A stretch of DNA of 11,960 nucleotides from assembly GCA_035620515.1 (NCBI GenBank), contig DASPGR010000367.1, positions 1 to 11,960 of the forward strand. Reading direction: 5' to 3'. Under the pieces are notes generated by a model. The model did no database searches. It saw nothing but the letters and a program-made list of their open reading frames with translations, and had not been told where the DNA came from. Numbering within the stretch: position 1 is the first letter of the stretch; the number at the start of each line of letters is the position of its first letter. Below are positions 1 through 6,211 of the stretch, piece by piece. The position numbers and the translations under genes were made by a program. The stretch is from SG8-41 sp035620515. GTDB taxonomy: Bacteria > Pseudomonadota > Gammaproteobacteria > Burkholderiales > SG8-41.

Positions 1-1354
1 CGGCTCCCTTCACGCGGTTTCGAATCCCGCTTTGGTCATCGTCTCCGAATGACAGGGCGATCGTCTCGAACCGGCCTCGATCATGTTGCTCGAGCATCCC
101 CGCGATCAGGAACGAAGTGGGATGCACCCGAAAATCGGCGGAAAGATAGGCGAGCCGAATGCGATCGTGGCGATAGCGCTCTCCGGACCACAGGGGCGTT
201 GGCAACACTGGGCTCTTGTCGCGGACCCATATCCTGGAGCAGCTGAGCTGATCCTGGGGAGAATCGGACATGCGCAGAAACGTAAACGGAGGCGCGCTCG
301 TTCTTCCTGCCCGAACATCCGTTACAAGCTGTTTAACTTCGTCGCTGCGTGCCCCCCACTCGCAGCATCTCATCCTTGCATCAGCGAGCGTGCCCGGCCC
401 GAATTCGAACTCCGGACTGATGGCCAGCGCTTTTTCGAAAGACGCGACCGCCTCCTCGTAGCGCTCGAGCTTGTATTGCACATGGCCACGGCCATAGAGC
501 GCGTCGGCCAGTCGAGGATCAATCGCGAGTGCCATCTCGTAGCTCGCGAGCGCCGCCTCGTAGCGCTTGAGCAGCTGCAGGGCGTACCCGTGGTTGTAAT
601 GCACGACAGCATCACCGGGGCTCCTCGCCATCGCCCTGTCAAAGCTGCCCAGCGCATCCGCGTAGCGCCGGAGGTCCAGCAGGATATTTCCGCGGTTATT
701 CAGCGCATCGACGTCCTCCGGCGCGATCGCAAGCGCCCTGTCGAGACTGGCGAGCGCGTCTTCGGGACGCTTGAGCTCTCTCAGGGAATTCGCACGGTTG
801 ATATGTAGCAGCGCGGCGCCAGGCATTACTGCCAGAGCCCTGTCGTAGCTCGCGAGCGCTTCGTCATAGCGCTTGAGGTCATGCAGGGTATTGCCGCGGT
901 TCGCGAGAATTTCTGGACGGCCCGGCACGATCGCGAGCGCCCTGTCGTAGCGCGCAAGCGCCTCTTCATGCCGCCCGAGTCGTTGCAAGGCGTTCCCCTG
1001 GCCGTACAGCGCCTCGGCAAACTGTGGCCTGCTCGCAAGCGCTCTGTCATAGCTTGCGATCGCATCTTCGGCTCGTCCCGCCTCTGCCAGCGCGTGACCG
1101 AGGTTGAGATGCGCCTCGGCCGAGTGGGGGTTCACCCGCAGTGCCTCGCTGAAGAATTGCAGCGCTTCCTGGACGAGCCCACTGCGCGCCTTGAGGATGC
1201 CGAGGTGATGAAGCGCGTCAAAATGCCGCGGATAGGAGCCAAGGATCCATTGATACAGAGCCTCTGCGCCCTCCACATCGCCCGCCTGCTGGCACTCGAG
1301 CGCCCGCTTGAGCGCCCTGGTCGGTGTGAGTTCGGGATCGGATAACCGGATCAT
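1..1354 (-). CDS. TPR O-GlcNAc-transferase-like protein (SPINDLY type, GT41), 3' end outside window
   Basis: This gene reads leftward from an ATG at 1354-1352 and stays open to base 1, giving 451 residues with no stop, so the C-terminal part is missing. Residues 9-314 form nine back-to-back 34-residue TPR units, each ending in Pro (42, 76, 110, and so on to 314) with the usual ALxxYDRAL core. A linker with the family's CCEW segment follows (about 331). The GT41 catalytic region then starts with RIRLAYLSADFRVHPTSF (398-415) and SFGDDDQSGIRNRV. His411 lies where human OGT has its HPTS histidine (His498). The second Rossmann half, with the UDP-binding Lys and HTT loop, would be beyond the edge. 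Family role: transfer of a sugar, usually GlcNAc from a UDP-sugar, to Ser/Thr of cytosolic proteins, with the TPRs gripping the substrate. The start overlaps the sigma-factor stop (ATGA), which suggests translational coupling. The family call is firm; donor and acceptor are unknown. Confidence 0.93.
   Translation of the reverse strand, partial: MIRLSDPELTPTRALKRALECQQAGDVEGAEALYQWILGSYPRHFDALHHLGILKARSGLVQEALQFFSEALRVNPHSAEAHLNLGHALAEAGRAEDAIASYDRALASRPQFAEALYGQGNALQRLGRHEEALARYDRALAIVPGRPEILANRGNTLHDLKRYDEALASYDRALAVMPGAALLHINRANSLRELKRPEDALASLDRALAIAPEDVDALNNRGNILLDLRRYADALGSFDRAMARSPGDAVVHYNHGYALQLLKRYEAALASYEMALAIDPRLADALYGRGHVQYKLERYEEAVASFEKALAISPEFEFGPGTLADARMRCCEWGARSDEVKQLVTDVRAGRTSAPPFTFLRMSDSPQDQLSCSRIWVRDKSPVLPTPLWSGERYRHDRIRLAYLSADFRVHPTSFLIAGMLEQHDRGRFETIALSFGDDDQSGIRNRVKGA
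413..1330 (-). repeat. Nine tandem 102-base TPR-coding units
   Basis: The TPR part of the left-edge GT41 gene is a tandem array with a 102-base period (34 codons). The similarity reaches the DNA level. The 15-mer starting at 539 recurs at 845, which is 306 bases or three units away. A near-identical stretch at 724 recurs at 928, two units away. This points to fairly recent unit duplication or internal recombination, compared with the more diverged TPRs of the other two TPR genes here. Confidence 0.8.
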
Positions 1355-1860
1355 TTCACGACCTTCAGCGGGCTCACGTGGCCCCCCGCCGCCAGTACCG
1401 CTCGCAGCCGCTCGCGCCCGCGCGAGAGCCGCGACATGACGGTCCCGACCGGAATTCCCAGCACCCGCGCCGCCTCCTCGTAGGTGAACTGCTCGAGCCC
1501 GACCAGCAGCAGCACGGCACGTTGCTCGTTGGGCAACTGCGCAAGAGCGCTGTCGAGATCCCTCAACTCGAGCCAGTCGGGCTCGCGGGCGCGCAGCGCC
1601 TCGACGGCGGCATTGGGCTCGAGCGCCTCGTGCTGATGCCGCAGCCGTGTCCGCGCCTGGTTGACGAAGATGTTATGCATGATGGTAAAGAGCCACGCCC
1701 GCATATCGCTCCCATGGCGCCACAGGTGAAAGCGGCTCAGCGCGCGCTCAAGCGTGTCCTGAACGAGGTCGTCGGCCGAGCTGCGATCGCCCGTCAGCGC
1801 GCGCGCGTAGCGGCGCAGGCGGGGTATCTGCTCTTCCATAAGGGTACGCACGTCGGCCAT
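1351..1860 (-). CDS. ECF-family RNA polymerase sigma factor
   Basis: The protein has 169 residues, a normal ECF length. Region sigma-2 spans about 10-75, with LRRYARALTGDRSSADDLVQ and then DMRAWLFTIMHNIFVNQ. Region sigma-4 spans about 105-157, with LPNEQRAVLLLVGLEQFTYE and the helix-turn-helix AARVLGIPVGTVMSRLSRGR. The open frame extends further upstream to 2082, but I chose the ATG at 1860-1858 because the sigma-2 fold begins just after it and an AGGAAAG ribosome site sits seven bases upstream. The TGA stop overlaps the ATG of the GT41 gene. ECF factors redirect RNA polymerase to a small regulon and are commonly paired with an anti-sigma gene in the same operon. None is seen here: the position just downstream is taken by the TPR glycosyltransferase. 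The family is certain; the ECF subgroup and its signal are not known. Confidence 0.93.
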   Translation of the reverse strand: MADVRTLMEEQIPRLRRYARALTGDRSSADDLVQDTLERALSRFHLWRHGSDMRAWLFTIMHNIFVNQARTRLRHQHEALEPNAAVEALRAREPDWLELRDLDSALAQLPNEQRAVLLLVGLEQFTYEEAARVLGIPVGTVMSRLSRGRERLRAVLAAGGHVSPLKVVK

Positions 1861-1864
1861 GACT

Positions 1865-1871
1865 CTTTCCT
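1865..1871 (-). promoter_or_regulatory. Ribosome binding site that fixes the sigma-factor start
   Basis: AGGAAAG on the minus strand, with its AGGA core seven bases before the ATG at 1860. It supports the 169-residue form over the longer open frame that begins at 2082. Confidence 0.65.
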
Positions 1872-1912
1872 GATCGCGGTCCTGGCAGTATGAGCGACTC
1901 GCGCTCTCCGAG

Positions 1913-1940
1913 TAAACAGGCGGCGCGGACACGCTATTCC
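1913..1940 (-). promoter_or_regulatory. Possible ECF-type promoter for the sigma factor and GT41 operon
   Basis: On the minus strand GGAATA (1940-1935) is followed after exactly 16 bases by TGTTTA (1918-1913). The expected transcript start would be near 1906, about 45 bases before the sigma-factor ATG. GGAAT-like -35 elements are typical of ECF promoters, and such sigma genes often activate themselves. This rests on one match found by eye in a 212-base divergent intergenic region, so it is only a candidate. Confidence 0.3.
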
Positions 1941-2072
1941 CGGAGTCCCAAATGACGAAGCGGTGAACGCAATGCTCCCCGCCTGTCAGCGATCCGCGCG
2001 CCCAGGGTTTCGTGCGGGAGGTCATCGCGTATATGATGGGCGCCGACCTCTCACGCCATCTCGAGTCTTCCC

Positions 2073-4544
2073 TTGTCCGCATTTGCCAGCCGAAAGCTCA
2101 AGCAGGCCCAGGAGCTCCTCCAGAGAGGCAACGCGGCGGCGGCCACGAGCTTGTGCGAGGAAGTTCTCCAGCGCGCCCCGCGCAACCCGGAAGCATTGTG
2201 CCTGCTCGGCATCGCGCAGCTCGTTGGCGGAGACGCCGAGCGCGCGCTCCCACTCCTGGAGCAGGCAGCGTCGACCCAGCCGCGGTACGGGCTCGCGCTT
2301 GAGCACCTTGGGCTCGCAAATCTCATGCTGGGGCGATTTGCCGATGCAGAGCGCTCGTTACGCGATGCGGCGGCGTTGCCCGCGGCGCCGCCCACGGTCC
2401 ACATGCGTCTCGGCATCTCACTCTTGCAGCAGAACCGCGGTGAAGAGGCTCTTGCGGCGCTCCGGAAAGCAGTTCATAGCGCGCCCGAGGATCCGGACGG
2501 CCACCTGAATCTGGCGCATGCTTACGCGCAAACGGGCGAGCACGACACGGCGCGGAGGCACCTGGAGACGGTACTCCGGCTCGATCCCGCGCGCGTCGAG
2601 GCGCGCTTCAATCTGGGCGTACTGGCCCTTCAGCGCGACGAGCTCGATGCCGCGCAGCAGTGGTTCGAAGCGGTCCTGGAGCGGGAACCGCGCTATCTCG
2701 ATGCGCTGATCAATCTCGGCGTTGTCCACCAGAAGCGCGCCCAGGCGGACGCGGCTGCGGCCTGTTTCCGGCGCGCACTGACGATGGAACCGGGCCACGC
2801 CCTGGCCAGCAAGAATCTGGCCGACGTGCTGATGTCACAGGGACAACCAGAGGAGGCGAGGGACCGCTACCACGTCGCGGTGCAGTCTGCTGCGAACTTT
2901 GTCGAGGCGCGCGAGGGGCTGGCAGCCGCCTACCTGAAGCTCGGCCGATTTACCGAGGCCATGGCGTCCCTGCGGGAACTGCTCCGCATGGATCCCGGGC
3001 ATGGCAAAGCATGGAGCGCGTTGGCGGAGGCGCACTTCCAGTGCGGAGAGCTGGCGGATGCGGAGTCGGCGGCCCGGCGTGCGATCGAGATCGACCCTGG
3101 CGTCGCCGGACCCTATTCCGTTCTGGCGGTGGTTCATGTCGTGCGCGGAGAGCTCGATCGCGCGATCGCGGCGCTCGAAGACGGTTGTTCCCGAACCGGA
3201 GCAGGTACCCTGCTGGGCATGCTTGCATACCAGTTGCGGCACGCATGCGACTGGCCCAAATGGCAGGCGGCCTGGGACAGCATGGCGGCGCGAATCGAGA
3301 AGGAAGCTGCTCTTGGGAGCCCCTTCTGGTTGCTGTGCGAGCCCACGACCGCGGAGCAGCAGTGCTCGTACACCCGCCGTTGGGCAGCGGAGCGCTTCGC
3401 CGCCATCTCTCCCGGCGTGCGGCGCGCAGGTGGGGCGTCACGTCGGCCTCCGCGCCTGCGCGTCGGCTACCTGTCTTCCGACCTCCAGGAGCACGCGGCG
3501 GCCTACCTCGTGACCGAGGTGCTCGAGTTGCACGACCGGCAGCGCTTTGAAGTGTTCGCCTACTCTCATGGCCCAGACGATCAGGGCGAGATGCGCCGAA
3601 GGGTGCGCGCTGCGTGCGAGCATTTCATCGACATCACCTGGGAACCGGATGACATCGCCGCCACGCGCATACGGGAAGATGACCTGGACATACTCGTGGA
3701 TCTCAAGGGTTATACCGCGGGGGAGCGGCTGACCCTGATGGCTCGCCGCCCGTGCGACGTGCAGGTCACCTGGCTCGGCTATCCGGGCACGACCGGTGCG
3801 GCGTTCATGGATTACCTGATCGCCGACCCCTTCATCATTCCGCCCGGTTCAGAGGCCGCCTATTCGGAGCGCGTCGTGCGGCTTCCGCACTGCTACCAGC
3901 CGAACGATCGGAGACGCACGGCTGCCGAACCGTTGCCGCGCGCGGAGTACGGACTGCCGCAGGGCTCGTTCGTGTTCTGCTGCTTCAACCAGACCTACAA
4001 GATCACTCCGGACGTATTCGAAGTCTGGATGCGGCTGCTGCGCGCCGTGCCGGCGGGCGTGCTTTGGCTTGTCGAGAGCAACCGCTGGGCAACGCACAAC
4101 CTCAGGGAGGCAGCACGCGCGCAGGGCGTGGCCCCGGAACGGCTGATCTTCGCGGGGCGCCGGCCTTACGCGGAGCATCTCGCGCGCTACCGCGCCGTGG
4201 ATCTTGCCCTCGATACCTTTCCCTACACCTCGCACACGATCCTGAGCGACGCTATGTGGTGCGGCTGCCCGACGGTGGGCCTGTGCGGGGAGACCTTCGC
4301 CTCGCGCGTATCTGGCAGCCTGCTGACGGCCGCTCACATGCCGGATCTCATCACCTACTCGCTCGCTGATTATGAGAAGCTTGCCTTTCGTCTCGCGACA
4401 GAACCGTCGCTGCTGCGGGAATTGCGCGCCCGGGCGGCGCGTGCAAGAGACCATTCTCCGCTGTTTGACTCGACAACCTTTGCGCGCGACCTCGAGGAGC
4501 TCTACCTGGGCATCGCAAGGCGTGATGCGTCATTGCTGACCTGA
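2073..4544 (+). CDS. TPR O-GlcNAc-transferase-like protein (SPINDLY type, GT41), complete
   Basis: The protein has 823 residues. About eleven TPR units fill residues 5-376, followed by a linker with HACDWPKW and a GT41 catalytic domain from about 460 to 815. Landmarks that match human OGT and bacterial relatives are LRVGYLSSDLQEH (His474), then VTWLGYPGTTGAAFMDYLIA, FNQTYKI (Lys643, matching OGT Lys842), SHTILSDAMWCGCP (His721-Thr722) and ETFASRVSGSLL. The human intervening domain is absent, as is usual in bacteria. Two positions vary: HA follows the active-site-region His where the left-edge copy has HP, and HTI replaces HTT. The start is TTG at 2073. A stop in this frame at 2034 rules out anything much longer, no ATG or GTG lies nearby, and no clear Shine-Dalgarno is seen. 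The gene is transcribed divergently from the sigma factor and closed by the terminator at 4577. Predicted role: cytosolic O-glycosylation of proteins, probably from a UDP-sugar. Donor and targets are unknown. Confidence 0.93.
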   Translation: MSAFASRKLKQAQELLQRGNAAAATSLCEEVLQRAPRNPEALCLLGIAQLVGGDAERALPLLEQAASTQPRYGLALEHLGLANLMLGRFADAERSLRDAAALPAAPPTVHMRLGISLLQQNRGEEALAALRKAVHSAPEDPDGHLNLAHAYAQTGEHDTARRHLETVLRLDPARVEARFNLGVLALQRDELDAAQQWFEAVLEREPRYLDALINLGVVHQKRAQADAAAACFRRALTMEPGHALASKNLADVLMSQGQPEEARDRYHVAVQSAANFVEAREGLAAAYLKLGRFTEAMASLRELLRMDPGHGKAWSALAEAHFQCGELADAESAARRAIEIDPGVAGPYSVLAVVHVVRGELDRAIAALEDGCSRTGAGTLLGMLAYQLRHACDWPKWQAAWDSMAARIEKEAALGSPFWLLCEPTTAEQQCSYTRRWAAERFAAISPGVRRAGGASRRPPRLRVGYLSSDLQEHAAAYLVTEVLELHDRQRFEVFAYSHGPDDQGEMRRRVRAACEHFIDITWEPDDIAATRIREDDLDILVDLKGYTAGERLTLMARRPCDVQVTWLGYPGTTGAAFMDYLIADPFIIPPGSEAAYSERVVRLPHCYQPNDRRRTAAEPLPRAEYGLPQGSFVFCCFNQTYKITPDVFEVWMRLLRAVPAGVLWLVESNRWATHNLREAARAQGVAPERLIFAGRRPYAEHLARYRAVDLALDTFPYTSHTILSDAMWCGCPTVGLCGETFASRVSGSLLTAAHMPDLITYSLADYEKLAFRLATEPSLLRELRARAARARDHSPLFDSTTFARDLEELYLGIARRDASLLT

Positions 4545-4576
4545 CGACGCACGGCGAACTGAAGCCGAGGTGGAAA

Positions 4577-4603
4577 AAAACGGGCGCCGTGGGCGCCCGT
4601 TTT
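4577..4603. terminator. Bidirectional intrinsic terminator between convergent genes
   Basis: A perfect nine-base stem, ACGGGCGCC (4580-4588) and GGCGCCCGT (4592-4600), closes on the three-base loop GTG. It is preceded by a run of seven A (4574-4580) and followed by TTT. Read either way it gives a GC hairpin followed by U residues, with the longer U run on the minus strand, that is, for the porin transcript. It lies 32 bases after the GT41 stop and 25 bases after the porin stop. Confidence 0.9.
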
Positions 4604-4628
4604 GCCGAATGCGGCAGGATTGAAGCGA

Positions 4629-5861
4629 TTAGAAGTTATGCTGGATGTGGAACGCAAACGCGTCGGAGTCCTCGCCAGGCGCGCCAGCTGGGACATTGCC
4701 GATTCGATAGGTATTGGTGTTGGCGTCGGGACTGACGCTGACGTAACCGAGCTTAATGCGCGTGCGCTTCGAGAAGCGGTAACGGTATGCGATCGAAAAC
4801 GCATCGCCACCGGTCGCGCACGAAGCCAGGGCCCCACCGCAAACACCGGCCTGCACGGGCGCTGCCGAACCGCCGTTGCCACCGATGCCGGACGTAGCGT
4901 TCCCGGAAGAGTCGTCCGCCCAGGCGTACATCGCTTCAACGCCGTGCGGTCCGGCGATCGACCAATCCACGCCAATCGTCGCGGTCTTCTTCTTGAGTTC
5001 CTGTCCCAGCGCCGGGTTGGTCTCGTACTTCGCATCGAGATAGGTCGCGCCGACCTCGATCTTGCCCGCGAAGGTGTAGCTTGCGGCAAGAGCCCACGCC
5101 TTATCGTCCGCGGACTGACCCGTCACAGCAGCCGTAGGAGCATAGAAACCGAAATCCTGGTGGACTTCATATCCGATGCCGAGGGCCAGCGGACCCGCAC
5201 TGTACGTGCCGCCAAGGGAAATCACGCGGGGCTTCTGGTTTTGCTGTCCGGCGGTGAACGGTGCGTTGTCCGCCCCTGAATTGCCGCTCGAAAACGCGGC
5301 CAGGATCTGGAAGCCGCCGAACTTCGGGCTTTCATAGTAGGTCAGGCCCGCTTCACGGCGCTTCCAACGTTGACGCTGGGCCGAGTCGGCACTGCTGGTC
5401 GCATCCGCGCCCCCGGAACCGCCCCAGGGCAGGAAGGACATGCCCAAGATCCCGGTCTCTTCCGCTCCGACCGAGCCCATGTTCAGGGCACGCTTGAACG
5501 GCGTATCCCAGCGTCCAAAATGCAGGTTACCCCAGCCGCCCTTGAAGCCAACGGCGCTGTTTCGAGTGCACAGGCCTGTCTGGTCCATGCCCCGCACGTC
5601 CGCCGAGCTTTCGCACTGGAACCAAGCAGACAAACCGCCACCGAGCTTCTCTTCACCTCTGAAGCCGATCGCGCTGCCGCCCGGGGAATCTGCGTAGTCG
5701 GTGCTCGGGCTTTCGAAGCCCGGGGCCGGATCGGGTTGGTTAGCATAACCGTACTCGTACGTGATCCGTCCGTAGATCTGCACAGTGCTAGACTGCGCGA
5801 GAACTACAGCTGGCGCGGCGAACACGCCCGCGACAGCCAATGCCACTACTTTTTTCCTCAT
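4629..5861 (-). CDS. Outer-membrane general porin (Porin_4-like, 16-strand trimeric type)
   Basis: The protein has 410 residues, close to the usual size of betaproteobacterial porins. Residues 1-22 form a signal peptide (basic MRKK, hydrophobic core, cleavage expected after VVLA before Gln23). The mature protein opens with SSTVQIYGRITYEYGY, the family's first strand. It carries AIGFRGEEKLGGGLSAWFQ and NSAVGFKGGWGNLHFGRWDT, and ends in FHIQHNF with the terminal Phe read by the Bam assembly machinery. It should sit in the outer membrane as a trimeric diffusion pore. Long Gly/Ser/Ala-rich stretches at about 147-160 and 317-340 are probably surface loops. Four cysteines occur in two close pairs (83/98 and 341/348) that could form periplasmic-assembled disulfides. 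The AAGGAG site at 5873-5868 is six bases before the ATG. The gene stands alone between two glycosylation-type genes, and any functional tie to them is unproven. Confidence 0.93.
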   Translation of the reverse strand: MRKKVVALAVAGVFAAPAVVLAQSSTVQIYGRITYEYGYANQPDPAPGFESPSTDYADSPGGSAIGFRGEEKLGGGLSAWFQCESSADVRGMDQTGLCTRNSAVGFKGGWGNLHFGRWDTPFKRALNMGSVGAEETGILGMSFLPWGGSGGADATSSADSAQRQRWKRREAGLTYYESPKFGGFQILAAFSSGNSGADNAPFTAGQQNQKPRVISLGGTYSAGPLALGIGYEVHQDFGFYAPTAAVTGQSADDKAWALAASYTFAGKIEVGATYLDAKYETNPALGQELKKKTATIGVDWSIAGPHGVEAMYAWADDSSGNATSGIGGNGGSAAPVQAGVCGGALASCATGGDAFSIAYRYRFSKRTRIKLGYVSVSPDANTNTYRIGNVPAGAPGEDSDAFAFHIQHNF

Positions 5862-5867
5862 TACAGT

Positions 5868-5873
5868 CTCCTT
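5868..5873 (-). promoter_or_regulatory. Strong ribosome binding site of the porin
   Basis: Full AAGGAG on the minus strand, six bases before the porin ATG (5861-5859). It is as strong a site as any in the window, fitting an abundant outer-membrane protein. Confidence 0.8.
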
Positions 5874-6192
5874 TGAAGTTCTGCCTTCGTACCGGCTATC
5901 ACATCACGTGTTTGCGACAGCAAGTTCACCTCCCCCTTTGCGGATGAGGTTGAAAGGATTCTCCCAAAAGGCTCATCGCACGCGCAACAGAAGTGCCACT
6001 TTTTCCTCTTGATTTCAGGCCCTTTGTTGTGTTGATGCAACATCTCCGTGAGCCTCCAACGCGTCGTTTCCAGATCATGTCGACTGGCCAAATGCATCGT
6101 CTCGCCGCGCGCTTCTGGCTGCACGCATCCCATGTTCGCCCAGGACCCGGAACCACCTATTCCGCAGGCCTCGTGGATGGACCAACAGTCTA

Positions 6193-6208
6193 AATAATCA
6201 GGGTTATT
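6193..6208 (+). promoter_or_regulatory. Ribosome binding site of the TPR-GT9-like gene in a small A/T hairpin
   Basis: AATAA (6193-6197) can pair with TTATT (6204-6208). The AGGG ribosome site (6200-6203) sits in the six-base loop, eight bases before the GTG start at 6212. The site supports that GTG. The five-pair A/T stem is too weak to claim regulation. Confidence 0.4.
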
Positions 6209-6211
6209 GCG

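Larger units (their letters stand above)
5862..6211. other. Intergenic region of 350 bases between divergent porin and TPR-GT9-like genes
   Basis: This stretch is visibly richer in A and T than its flanks. It must hold the porin promoter on the minus strand and the promoter of the plus-strand TPR gene. I could not pick a convincing -35/-10 pair for either. A small inverted repeat, TGTTG/CAACA around ATG, lies near 6029-6041. A minus-strand open frame crosses the whole stretch, but it overlaps the start of the TPR gene and has no recognisable protein character. Nothing else stands out. Confidence 0.6.

Noticed and set aside
10..45. A T-arm-like string (GCGG, TTCGAAT, CCCGC) suggesting the 3' end of a tRNA.
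   Set aside because: The stem has a mismatch, there is no matching acceptor or CCA context, and the same bases encode the conserved SFGDDDQSGIRNRV segment of the GT41 gene on the minus strand.
83..808. A 241-residue plus-strand open frame.
   Set aside because: It is antisense to the TPR-GT41 gene, whose minus-strand frame gives nine regular TPR units. The plus-strand translation is Arg-rich and has no domain.
413..1330. The 102-base periodic repeats as a CRISPR array or non-coding satellite.
   Set aside because: The period equals 34 codons and each unit encodes a TPR. There are no short identical repeats with unique spacers.
2660..3550. A 296-residue plus-strand frame inside the second GT41 gene.
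   Set aside because: The GT41 frame is continuous with TPR and catalytic motifs over the same bases. The alternative is a low-complexity Arg/Gly product.
6191..6198. TAAATAAT as a -10 box for the TPR-GT9-like gene.
   Set aside because: No -35 at 16-18 bases, and the transcript would begin within a few bases of the GTG and lose the ribosome site.
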